A stretch of DNA of 19,694 nucleotides from assembly GCA_964583605.1 (NCBI GenBank), contig CAZOWL010000082.1:1-19694 (forward strand), read 5' to 3'. A program made the position numbers and the translations under genes. The stretch is from CAZOWL01 sp964583605 (GTDB lineage Bacteria; Pseudomonadota; Gammaproteobacteria; Chromatiales; Chromatiaceae). Below are positions 12,938 through 19,694 of the stretch, piece by piece; the first letter of the stretch is position 1; every line of letters starts with the position of its first letter. Under the pieces are notes generated by a model. It ran no database searches. It was given only the letters and a program-made list of their open reading frames with translations, and had not been told where the DNA came from.

Positions 12938-14144
12938 TGGCAACCCTGTACTCCTGCGGGTAGGTTTCCGTCGGCATCGATGCAGAGCCCGGCTCCGTCG
13001 CCAGCGCCTCGGCTCGGCCAACCATGTCGACACTCACGGCGGGGTGGATATCCTCGGGCACGCGCTGGCCGTCACAGCCGTAGACCATCGGGATCCGGTG
13101 GCGCATGAGCGCACCCAGCATCGGCCCGAGCGTGACGGCCTCGTCGAGCTTGGTCACGATGCAGCCCTGGAGCCGGGCGCGGCCGAAGACGCGAAACACC
13201 TCGTCGAGACCCGCCGGCTGGGTGCCGGCGGACACCACCAGATAGGACTTGATCAACGGGATGCGGGCGAGGTCCCCGAGCTGCGCCGCCAGGCGCAGGT
13301 CGCGCTGGCTAAGACCGGCGTTGTCGATCAGCACCAACCGCTTCTGCGCGTGCTCCTGCAAGAGCCCCGCGAGCTCGCTGCGGCTCGAGGCGGAGTCGAC
13401 TGGGATGCCCAGGATCTCACCAAACGTGAGCAGCTGCTCGCGCGCGCCGATGCGATAGGTGTCGGTCGTGATCAGGGCGACGTGCCGGCGGCCGTAGCGC
13501 AGCGCGAAGCGCGCCGCGAGCTTGGCCACCGACGTAGTCTTGCCGACCCCAGTCGGGCCGATCAGGGCAAAGACCCCACCGCGATTCACCAGGTCTTCAC
13601 CCACGATCGGGATGCGCCGACGCAGGGCCTCGCGCACCCCTGACCAGAGCTGATCGCGCGGAAGGCCGGCGCCACGCGCCTCTGCGATCAGCTCGGCGAT
13701 GAGTGGGCGATCGAGCCCAAGCTGAGCGGCCCGCGATCGCAGCCCCGCATCGGCCGGATCACCATCCTGGGCGCCGAGCCAGCGGAGCTGCTGCTCTAGC
13801 GCGGCGCGCAGCTTGCGCAGCTCGCCGCCCATCGCGCCCAAGGCCTCTTCGCTCAGGCCCGCCACTTGGCCGGCCGGGGCCTCGATCACGGATGGAGGCG
13901 CCTCCTCACTAGCTGGCTCAGCTGGTGCCGGCACCCGGTCTCGGCGCCCGCTCGGCGCGAGCGCAGCGGGCGCGGCGGCGCCCATCGCGGCGACCAGCTG
14001 CTCGTCGTAGTCCAAGGCCACGAGCAGCTCAATGCCGGCCTCGGTGCGGCGACTCGATACCACCACCGCATCCGGACCCTGATCCTCGCGAACCATGCGC
14101 AGGGCTTGTCTCATGTCCGGAGCCAAGAAACGCTTGATTCTCAT
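12924..14144 (-). CDS. flhF: Flagellar placement GTPase FlhF (SRP family)
   Basis: This 406-residue protein is an SRP-type GTPase that marks the pole where the flagellum is built. The N-terminal B domain starts MRIKRFLAPDMRQALRMVRED and is followed by an Ala/Pro-rich linker (about 55-95). A helical N domain (about 100-185) precedes the G domain. G1 is GPTGVGKTT at 196-204, the G2-like segment TTDTYRIGAREQL lies at about 226-238, and G4 TKLDE is at 331-335. G3 reads DNAGLSQRD at 274-282, with Asn where a Thr is usual (DTAG). Whether this affects hydrolysis is unknown. The start lies 58 nt downstream of the flhA stop, and the gene overlaps flhG, the antagonist that stimulates its GTPase. Confidence 0.96.
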   Translation of the reverse strand: MRIKRFLAPDMRQALRMVREDQGPDAVVVSSRRTEAGIELLVALDYDEQLVAAMGAAAPAALAPSGRRDRVPAPAEPASEEAPPSVIEAPAGQVAGLSEEALGAMGGELRKLRAALEQQLRWLGAQDGDPADAGLRSRAAQLGLDRPLIAELIAEARGAGLPRDQLWSGVREALRRRIPIVGEDLVNRGGVFALIGPTGVGKTTSVAKLAARFALRYGRRHVALITTDTYRIGAREQLLTFGEILGIPVDSASSRSELAGLLQEHAQKRLVLIDNAGLSQRDLRLAAQLGDLARIPLIKSYLVVSAGTQPAGLDEVFRVFGRARLQGCIVTKLDEAVTLGPMLGALMRHRIPMVYGCDGQRVPEDIHPAVSVDMVGRAEALATEPGSASMPTETYPQEYRVANGRV

Positions 14145-14202
14145 CTGGGGCTAACCTCGTCCAACGCTCAGGCGCCGCGGGGACTGCGCGGCATTCGTCC
14201 AT

Positions 14203-16281
14203 CTAGCCCACGGTTGCGACGATGCGCACCCGTTTGTTGTCTGGAATCTCATTCACACCTAGCACGTGCAGGGACTTGACGCTCGGCCGCAGCCAGCGCG
14301 CCAGCCAGGTGCGCAGCGGCGGCGAGACGACCAGTACGCTTGGCCGCCCGGCAACCTCCTGCTTCTCAGTCGCCTGCTTGAGGCTCCCGAGGAGCCGCTG
14401 GGCCAGACCAGGCTCCATACCGAGGCCACCGTCATCGCCCTTCTGCACGGACTGAAGCAAGATATGCTCCAGATCAGGATTCAGCGTGATGACATCGAGC
14501 TCGGACTCTAACCCGTTGATATGCTGCACGATAGAACGCCCCAAGGCGACACGCACGACAGCGGTCAGGGCGACGGGATCTTGACTCTTGGCACCGTGCT
14601 CCGCCAACGTCTCCGCGATCGTGCGCATATCCCGGATCGGAATGCCTTCGGACAGCAGGTTCTGCAGAACCTTGACGATCACCGACAGCGGCAACGTCTT
14701 GGGCACCAGGTGCTCGACCAGCTTCGGGGCCTGTCTGCCCAGGACATTTACAAGCTGATCGACCTCTTCATGGCCGAGCAGCTGGCTCGCATGGGCGTGA
14801 ATCACCGTGCTCAGATGGGTCGCGATGACCGTGCCGACGTCGACGACCGTGTACCCGAGCGTCTGGGCCTGATCGCGCTGAGCCGGCTTGATCCAGACCG
14901 CCTCCAGACCGAACGCGGGATCCTTGCCGGCGATGCCGGGCATCTTGCCGAACACCTGTCCCGGGTTGATCGCCATCTCCAGGTCGGGATGCACCTCAGC
15001 CTCCCCAGCCGGCACGCCCAAGACCAGGATCCGATATGCGGTGGGCTCGAGCTCCAGGTTGTCGCGGATGTGCACGGCGTGAATCAAGAAGCCGAGCTCT
15101 TGCGAGAGCTTCTTGCGCACCCCTTTGATGCGACTCATCAGCTCCCCGCCCTGGGCGCGATCGACCAATGGGATCAGGCGATACCCAAGCTCGAGTCCGA
15201 TCGGGTCGACGGGCTGGACATCGTCCCAGGAGAGCTCGGCTGGGGCGACGGACTCAGCCGGCGGAGCGGCGAGCTGGTCGGCCTTCACCGTACCCTCATC
15301 GCCACGGCGATGCGCGAGCCAGGCCGCACCCCCCACCGCCCCGGCGAGCACGAGAAAGGCCAGATTCGGCATGCCCGGGATGATGCCGAGCAGGCCGAGT
15401 ATCGCCGCGGTGACGCCGAGGGCACGGGCCGACCCGAACAGCTGGGTGACGACCTGACTGCCCATGTCCTGAGTGCTCGCGACGCGCGTCACCAGGATCG
15501 CGGCGGCCGTCGAGAGGAGCAACGAGGGGATCTGCGCGACAAGACCGTCGCCGATGGTCAGGAGCGTGTAGACCTGCAAGGCCTCTCCGAACGGCAGCCC
15601 GTTCTGGAGCGTGCCGACGGCCAGACCGCCAACGATGTTGATGAACAGAATCAGGATGCCCGCCATCGCATCGCCGCGGACGAACTTGCTGGCACCGTCC
15701 ATCGCGCCGTAGAAATCCGCCTCGAGCTGAATATCCTCGCGACGACTTCTGGCCTCTTCTTGACTGATCATGCCGGCATTGAGATCGGCATCGATCGCCA
15801 TCTGCTTGCCAGGCATCGCATCGAGCGTGAACCGGGCGTTGACTTCGGAGACGCGCCCCGCCCCCTTGGTGACCACGACGAAGTTGATGATCACGAAGAT
15901 CGCGAAGACCACGATGCCGATCGCATAGCTGCCACCGATGACGAAATCCCCGAAGGCCTGGATCACCTTCCCGGCGGCATCGGTCCCCTCGTGGCCGCGC
16001 ATCAGCACCACGCGCGTCGAGGCGACATTGAGCGCGAGCCGCAGGAGGGTCGCGAGCAAGAGGACCGTTGGAAACACGGCGACGTCCAGCGGTCGCACCG
16101 CGTAGACCGTTACCATCAGGATGATCAGGGACAGGGAGATATTGAAGGTGAACAGCATATCCAGCGCGAAGGCCGGCAGCGGCAGCACCATCATGCCGAG
16201 CAGCATGATGACGATGACCGGTGCCCCCAGGGCGGTGCGCAGCGCCTGGGGGAAACGTTCGGCAAGCGTCCCAGAGGTCAT
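14203..16281 (-). CDS. flhA: Flagellar export gate protein FlhA
   Basis: This 692-residue inner-membrane protein forms the nonameric export ring of the flagellar type III system. The N-terminal half (about 15-310) has about eight hydrophobic segments, with VIVIMLLGMMVLPLPAFALD near 23-42 and TVLLLATLLRLALNVASTRV near 72-91. The cytoplasmic FHIPEP-type signature follows, GRVSEVNARFTLDAMPGKQ near 141-159, then MAIDADLNAGMI. After about residue 350 comes the soluble chaperone-docking domain, ending KRVRIVATVG. Length matches the family. GAGGG/GAGG sequences precede the ATG. A 267-bp gap carrying a hairpin and a 62-bp palindromic element separates it from flhB; flhF follows after 58 nt. Confidence 0.97.
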   Translation of the reverse strand: MTSGTLAERFPQALRTALGAPVIVIMLLGMMVLPLPAFALDMLFTFNISLSLIILMVTVYAVRPLDVAVFPTVLLLATLLRLALNVASTRVVLMRGHEGTDAAGKVIQAFGDFVIGGSYAIGIVVFAIFVIINFVVVTKGAGRVSEVNARFTLDAMPGKQMAIDADLNAGMISQEEARSRREDIQLEADFYGAMDGASKFVRGDAMAGILILFINIVGGLAVGTLQNGLPFGEALQVYTLLTIGDGLVAQIPSLLLSTAAAILVTRVASTQDMGSQVVTQLFGSARALGVTAAILGLLGIIPGMPNLAFLVLAGAVGGAAWLAHRRGDEGTVKADQLAAPPAESVAPAELSWDDVQPVDPIGLELGYRLIPLVDRAQGGELMSRIKGVRKKLSQELGFLIHAVHIRDNLELEPTAYRILVLGVPAGEAEVHPDLEMAINPGQVFGKMPGIAGKDPAFGLEAVWIKPAQRDQAQTLGYTVVDVGTVIATHLSTVIHAHASQLLGHEEVDQLVNVLGRQAPKLVEHLVPKTLPLSVIVKVLQNLLSEGIPIRDMRTIAETLAEHGAKSQDPVALTAVVRVALGRSIVQHINGLESELDVITLNPDLEHILLQSVQKGDDGGLGMEPGLAQRLLGSLKQATEKQEVAGRPSVLVVSPPLRTWLARWLRPSVKSLHVLGVNEIPDNKRVRIVATVG

Positions 16282-16300
16282 GGCCTCAATCCCTCACAAC

Positions 16301-16320
16301 GCGGTCGGCAAAGCGACCGC
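16301..16320 (-). other. Leader hairpin upstream of flhA
   Basis: GCGGTCG and CGACCGC form a perfect 7-bp stem around a six-base loop, ending 20 nt before the flhA ATG on the minus-strand transcript. No U-tract follows, so it is not a typical terminator. It might tune flhA translation or mark a processing point in the flhB-flhA mRNA. Confidence 0.4.
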
Positions 16321-16384
16321 ATGTCACAACCGCCAGATGGCACCGGAACCGCCGGCCACGCGCGCCCCGGCGCCGCCGCAGCCT

Positions 16385-16496
16385 AACGATCATGGGGCGA
16401 GCCGACCCACCCCGGACGATGAAACGTCGCCTCGCCCCTGATCGTTCCCTCACCCCAACCCTCTCCCAGAGGACGCGGGAGCGAGCGTGCTGCGCG
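16385..16496 (+). repeat. Palindromic intergenic element, copy A (flhB-flhA gap)
   Basis: The core at 16385-16446 is 62 bp, bounded by AACGATCA and TGATCGTT, with inner arms rich in GGGGCGAG/CTCGCCCC. It is followed by a tail with CCTCACCCCAACCCTCTCCC and a CCTCT/AGAGG hairpin. The same core-plus-tail order occurs, inverted, at 18769-18878, and the core again at 19631-19692. No open reading frame is associated. It looks like a REP- or MITE-like element. Translated, its tail gives the LTPTLSQR-type peptide often seen in misannotated proteobacterial frames. Confidence 0.85.
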
Positions 16497-16548
16497 AATC
16501 TCATAGTAAGCACCTGCATCTCCGTCATTTCCAGGCCCGCGCCGCGAA

Positions 16549-17679
16549 CTACCGGCCAAGATTCTCATCCGGGATCGGTAGGTCGGCTGGCAGATCAGGC
16601 GCGGGCGCCCCGGACTCCCACGCGGCACGGAGCTGGTAGACATAGGCCAGCAGCTGCGCGACGGCGAGGTAGAGAGAGGCCGGGATCTCCTGATCGAGCT
16701 TGACCCCGTGGTAGAGTGCCCGTGCCAGCGGCGGCACCTCGACGACGGGCACGCGGTGGGCTTGCGCGACCTTGCGAATATGTCCCGCGATCAGATCGGC
16801 ACCCTTGGCGACGACGCGCGGCGCCCCCCCTTTGAGGGGCTCGTAGCGCAGGGCGACGGCGTAGTGGGTCGGGTTCGTGACGACGACATCGGCCTTCGGC
16901 ACCTCCTCCATCATGCGCTGCATCGCGCGCTCACGCTGCAGGCGCCGGATTCGGCCCTTGACCTCGGGCGAGCCCTCGGTCTGCTTGGACTCGTCGCGCA
17001 CCTCCTGGCGCGTCATGCGCAGCTGCTTTTGGTGCTGCCAGAGCTGATAGGGCACATCGATCAGGGCAATGACAAAGGTCGCCAGCGCCAAGACGATGAG
17101 CAGGACGCCGAAAAGCTCGAAGGCGTGCAACAGATTCGCTGCGAGCGATCCGGTCGGCGGGGCCAGGATCTCGTCGCGCCGCAGCCAGAGAAAGGCCCCG
17201 CCGCCGCCCGCCACCAGGACGAGCTTGGCAACCGCCTTGACCAGCTCGACGAGCCCGCGTAGCGAGAAGATCCGCCCCAAGCCTTTGATCGGATCGAGTC
17301 GATCGAGCTTCGGCGCCAAGGCCGCGCTGCTCATCGACCATCCGCCGAGTAGCGCAGGCGTGGCCAACGCCGTCACGACGACGACGACAACGAACGGGAC
17401 GAAGAGCAAGAGCATCTCGGCCGCGGCGGCCTGGAACCGGCGCAGCATCGCACTCGGATCGGTCGCATCGGCCGGCTCGAGGACAAAGGCCCATTCCATG
17501 AGCCCGCCGAGCCCCTGACCATAGATCGGGCCGAGCAGATAGAGCGCCAGCGCCGCGGCGGTCAACATCATCGCGGTATTGAGCTCGCGCGAGCGGGCGA
17601 CCTGCCCCTTGCGCTTGGCCTCCGCCAAACGCTTGGGTGTCGCTTGTTCGGTGCGTTCTTGAGCGGAATCCCCGGCCAT
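16549..17679 (-). CDS. flhB: Flagellar export switch protein FlhB
   Basis: This 376-residue inner-membrane protein sets substrate specificity of flagellar export. It opens with the family pattern RTEQATPKRLAEAKRKGQVARSRE (read from about residue 9 on), followed by four hydrophobic segments at about 35-60, 88-112, 145-165 and 183-212. The cytoplasmic domain has the self-cleavage motif NPTH at 269-272, within ADVVVTNPTHYAVALRY. It then has AKGADLIAGHIRKVA and VVEVPPLARALY. Autocleavage between Asn and Pro switches export from hook to filament substrates. The gene starts 8 nt after fliR ends. The C-terminal tail after about 355 is Pro/Ala-rich. A seven-C run occurs near 16824-16830. Confidence 0.97.
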   Translation of the reverse strand: MAGDSAQERTEQATPKRLAEAKRKGQVARSRELNTAMMLTAAALALYLLGPIYGQGLGGLMEWAFVLEPADATDPSAMLRRFQAAAAEMLLLFVPFVVVVVVTALATPALLGGWSMSSAALAPKLDRLDPIKGLGRIFSLRGLVELVKAVAKLVLVAGGGGAFLWLRRDEILAPPTGSLAANLLHAFELFGVLLIVLALATFVIALIDVPYQLWQHQKQLRMTRQEVRDESKQTEGSPEVKGRIRRLQRERAMQRMMEEVPKADVVVTNPTHYAVALRYEPLKGGAPRVVAKGADLIAGHIRKVAQAHRVPVVEVPPLARALYHGVKLDQEIPASLYLAVAQLLAYVYQLRAAWESGAPAPDLPADLPIPDENLGR

Positions 17680-17687
17680 CGCTCTGC

Positions 17688-18461
17688 CTAGCCCGCGACC
17701 AGCAAGGTGAGCTTGTCGAAAGACCGCGTCAGGAGGCTGGCGAAGAACGGGGATAGGCTCGGCAACGAGAACAGCATCGCCACGAAGCCCAGGATAATCA
17801 TCACCGCGAAGCCGAGCGCGAACACGTTGAGCTGGGGTGCCGCCCGAGTGGCCACGCCCAGTGCGAGGTTGGTCAATAGGATCACCGAGAGGACCGGCAG
17901 CGCCAACCGCAGGCCCTCGCTGAACATGACCCCGCCCCAGATCGCCAGCCCTTTGAAGGCCTCGGGCGCCAGGCCTACCGCCGCGATCGGCAAGGTCTCG
18001 AAGCTCAAGGCCAGTAGCTCAACGATCATCAAGTGACCATCAAGGGCCAAGAAGATCAGCGCCCCTAACAGAAAGTACAGCTGCCCGATGACCGGCACCT
18101 GGATCCCGTTCTGAGGATCGATCGCCGAAGCCAGACCGAGCCCCATGCTCGCCGCGATGAACTGCCCGGCGAGCAACAGGGCCGCGAAGGCGACCTGGAG
18201 CGTCAAGCCCATCGTCAAGCCGATGAGCACCTGATTCGCCACCACCAGGGTACCGGCGAGACTGACGGGATCGATCGCCGGCGCCGGCCCCGTCAGGGGC
18301 GCCAGGATCCCGGTCAGCGCCAGCGCGAGCATCAAGCGCACGCGCATCGGCACCGTCCGGGCACCGATCAGCGGCGCCACCGACAGCATCGCGCCGATGC
18401 GGACGAACGGCCAAAGAAAGCCGACCACCCAGGCCGGCAGCTGATCCAGATCGATCGACAT
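17688..18461 (-). CDS. fliR: Flagellar export protein FliR
   Basis: This protein of about 257 residues is part of the FliPQR export pore. It begins MSIDLDQLPAWVVGFLWPFVRIGAM, the usual FliR N-terminal pattern. About six hydrophobic segments follow, including MLALALTGILAPL near 43-55, GQFIAASMGLGLASAIDPQNG near 97-117 and the C-terminal FALGFAVMIILGFVAMLFSLP. The ATG at 18461 is chosen from that family pattern; an in-frame ATG at 18488 would add nine residues and overlap fliQ by 13 nt, and cannot be excluded. Fifteen nucleotides or fewer separate it from fliQ, and 8 nt from flhB downstream, so it sits firmly inside the operon. Confidence 0.95.
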   Translation of the reverse strand: MSIDLDQLPAWVVGFLWPFVRIGAMLSVAPLIGARTVPMRVRLMLALALTGILAPLTGPAPAIDPVSLAGTLVVANQVLIGLTMGLTLQVAFAALLLAGQFIAASMGLGLASAIDPQNGIQVPVIGQLYFLLGALIFLALDGHLMIVELLALSFETLPIAAVGLAPEAFKGLAIWGGVMFSEGLRLALPVLSVILLTNLALGVATRAAPQLNVFALGFAVMIILGFVAMLFSLPSLSPFFASLLTRSFDKLTLLVAG

Positions 18462-18475
18462 CGTCGTCCGAGCAG

Positions 18476-18745
18476 TCACCCGATCCATCCCGGGATGGAC
18501 TCGAACAGGTGTCGGGCAAAGTCCATCGTGCGGGTGAGCATCCAGGGTCCGGCGATGTAAAGGACCGCGACCACGGCAGCGAGCTTCGGAATGAAGGTCA
18601 GCGTCATCTCGTTGATCTGCGTCGCCGCTTGAAAGATGCTAACGAGCAGTCCGACGGCCAGCGCCGCGAGCAGCATAGGCGCCGTGAGCAGCACGATCAT
18701 GTTCAGGGTCTGGTTGCCGACCGTGACGACGAGCTCCGGAGACAT
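18476..18745 (-). CDS. fliQ: Flagellar export protein FliQ
   Basis: This 89-residue protein has two transmembrane segments, at about 14-38 (NMIVLLTAPMLLAALAVGLLVS) and about 53-73 (LAAVVAVLYIAGPWML), with the conserved linker IFQAATQINEMTLTFIPKL between them. It starts MSPELVVTVG. It forms the outer layer of the FliPQR gate. The start at 18745 is decided by a consensus AAGGAGG at 18751-18757. A longer open frame to 18883 exists only because the repeat tail upstream happens to be open and gives an LTPTLSQR-type peptide. It ends just before, or slightly overlapping, fliR. Confidence 0.96.
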   Translation of the reverse strand: MSPELVVTVGNQTLNMIVLLTAPMLLAALAVGLLVSIFQAATQINEMTLTFIPKLAAVVAVLYIAGPWMLTRTMDFARHLFESIPGWIG

Positions 18746-18750
18746 AGCAT

Positions 18751-18757
18751 CCTCCTT
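18751..18757 (-). promoter_or_regulatory. Consensus ribosome binding site of fliQ
   Basis: AAGGAGG lies 5 nt before the ATG at 18745 on the minus strand. It is the strongest Shine-Dalgarno in the operon and rules out the N-terminal extension into the repeat. It lies between the repeat tail and the gene, so the element did not disrupt translation of fliQ. Confidence 0.85.
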
Positions 18758-18768
18758 ACAACGAAATC

Positions 18769-18878
18769 CGCAGCAGGTTCGCTCCCTCGCCCTCTGGGAG
18801 AGGGTTGGGGTGAGGAAACGATCAGGGGCGAGCCGACATGTAATGGTCCGGCGTGGCTCGGCTCGCCACATGATCGTT
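18769..18878 (-). repeat. Palindromic intergenic element, copy B (fliP-fliQ gap)
   Basis: The 62-bp core at 18817-18878 has AACGATCA and TGATCGTT ends and the tail with CCCTCT/AGAGGG hairpin lies at 18769-18815. The orientation is inverted relative to copy A. The core interior differs more than copies A and C differ from each other. It occupies most of the 168-bp fliP-fliQ spacing in an operon whose genes otherwise nearly touch. Confidence 0.85.
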
Positions 18879-18913
18879 ACCACGCAACAAGGTGGCCTCG
18901 ATGGCCTGGCGGG

Positions 18914-19639
18914 TCACGCGAAGCTCGCGGCCAGCGTGCCAACGATCAGCGTCCAGCCGTCGATCAGGACGAACAGCATCAGCTTGAAGGGCAGCGAGAT
19001 CATCATCGGCGAGAGCATCATCATGCCCATCGACATCAGGACCGCGGCGACGACGATATCGATCACCAGGAAGGGCAGGAAGATCAGGAAGCCCATTTGG
19101 AAGGCGGTCTTGAGCTCGCTCGTGAGGAATGCCGGCACCAGTAGCGTGAAGGGCACCGCGTCGGGGGACTCGATCTCACCGCTGCCGGCCAGGCCGGCGA
19201 AGAGGGCCAGATCCTGTTCACGCGTCTGGGGCAACATGAACTGGCGCAAAGGGTCGGCGGCCCGCTCGATGGCCTCGCCTGGAGGCAGCTCCTCGTTCAG
19301 GTAGGGCTGCACCGCCTCGCGATTGATTCGGTCCAGCACCGGAAACATGATGAAGACGGTCAGGAAAAGGGCCAGCCCAACCAATACCTGGCTGGGCGGA
19401 GTCTGCATCGTGCCCAACGCCTGCCGCAGGATAGAGAGCACGATGATGATCCGCGTGAACGACGTCATCGTGAGGACGAGCGCTGGCAGGAAGGTGATCA
19501 TCGTCATCGCGATGAGCACCTGCAGGCTTACACTGTAGGTGGCACCACCATTGGCCGAGCTGGTCATCGTCAACGCCTGGAGGCCCGGATCGGCCCCGGC
19601 CGGCGATGCGGCAAGCAGCAGTACAGTGCTAACGATCAA
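18914..19639 (-). CDS. fliP: Flagellar export protein FliP, 5' end uncertain
   Basis: About 241 residues are visible. FliP is the core of the export pore. Both family signatures are present: LTMTSFTRIIIVLSILRQAL near 60-79, then GTMQTPPSQVLVGLALFLTV. The second is FLVIDIVVAAVLMSMGMMML near 191-210, then SPMMISLPFKLMLFVLIDGW. The N-terminus reads as the end of a signal peptide (VSTVLLLAASPAGADPG), as usual for FliP. The only start codon in the window for this frame is a TTG at 19639, which lies inside the palindrome of repeat copy C. There is no good ribosome site before it. The frame stays open through the repeat to the window edge, so the true start may lie outside. The element therefore seems to have replaced or rewritten the first codons. 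Confidence 0.93.
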   Translation of the reverse strand: MIVSTVLLLAASPAGADPGLQALTMTSSANGGATYSVSLQVLIAMTMITFLPALVLTMTSFTRIIIVLSILRQALGTMQTPPSQVLVGLALFLTVFIMFPVLDRINREAVQPYLNEELPPGEAIERAADPLRQFMLPQTREQDLALFAGLAGSGEIESPDAVPFTLLVPAFLTSELKTAFQMGFLIFLPFLVIDIVVAAVLMSMGMMMLSPMMISLPFKLMLFVLIDGWTLIVGTLAASFA

Positions 19640-19692
19640 GGGGCGAGGCGAGCCACCCCAGATGATGAAAGGTCGCCTCGCCCCTGATCGTT
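19631..19692 (+). repeat. Palindromic intergenic element, copy C (fliP 5' end)
   Basis: This 62-bp core, with AACGATCA at 19631-19638 and TGATCGTT at 19685-19692, has the same length as copies A and B and is in the orientation of copy A. The tail expected to its right lies beyond the window. The first codons of the fliP reading frame fall within its left arm. Confidence 0.85.
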
Positions 19693-19694
19693 CC

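Noticed and set aside
12938..13033. N-terminal extension of FlhG to 13033
   Set aside because: The added Trp/Arg-rich residues are out-of-frame flhF sequence; the family-like start is at 12937.
14521..16386. Long plus-strand open frame (621 codons) opposite flhA
   Set aside because: It is antisense to a clear flhA, its translation is His/Asp/Arg-rich without any domain, and long antisense frames are expected in GC-rich coding DNA.
10060..16830. Seven-C runs in flaG and flhB as further slippage sites
   Set aside because: Runs of seven are short enough to occur by chance in this GC-rich DNA, and both genes are normally constant.
18746..18883. N-terminal extension of FliQ to 18883
   Set aside because: The added residues come from the palindromic repeat and its LTPTLSQR-type tail; the consensus ribosome site at 18751-18757 sets the start at 18745.

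Overview
The window reads as chromosomal DNA of a high-GC, polar-flagellated gammaproteobacterium. The clue is the gene order fliP-fliQ-fliR-flhB-flhA-flhF-flhG-fliA, which is the Pseudomonas/Vibrio-type arrangement with the polar-placement pair flhF/flhG. A purple-sulfur-type (Chromatiaceae-like) host is my guess from protein style and from a LTPTLSQR-type intergenic repeat, but the window alone does not prove it. Nearly every real gene lies on the minus strand, so the biological order runs from high to low coordinates.

Region 1 (about 19694 down to 11325) is a late flagellar operon: the export gate (fliP, fliQ, fliR, flhB, flhA), then flhF, flhG and sigma-28 (fliA). Genes are tightly spaced or overlapping except at three points. 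At each of these sits a copy of a 62-bp inverted-repeat element: in the flhB-flhA gap, in the fliQ-fliP gap, and across the 5' end of fliP. The fliP copy appears to supply the only start codon visible in the window.

Region 2 (about 11250 down to 8434) is the filament module fliC-flaG-fliD. It is preceded by a near-consensus sigma-28 promoter and carries a strong hairpin between fliC and flaG. No fliS or fliT follows fliD.

Region 3 (about 7740 down to 2630) is a probable glycan-modification module on the same strand. It holds one giant protein with a sulfotransferase-like domain, two GT-A domains and one GT-B-like domain, then a SAM-dependent methyltransferase, then a frameshifted remnant of a second glycosyltransferase C-terminus. 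Position next to flagellin and cap genes suggests flagellin or surface glycan decoration; this is inference. The large gene contains a nine-base C tract that could allow phase variation.

Region 4 (1 to about 2512) is an accessory, repeat-rich mosaic. It has an IS21-like terminus, short tandem repeats, a complete Phd/YefM-RelE-type toxin-antitoxin pair with its own promoter and palindromic operator on the plus strand, two roughly 147-bp direct repeats bracketing that pair, a 36-bp tandem repeat, and an orphan antitoxin-like gene whose 3' end has been replaced by repeat sequence. Long stretches here (1112-1892, and 7741-8433 between fliD and the glycosyltransferase) hold no recognisable gene.
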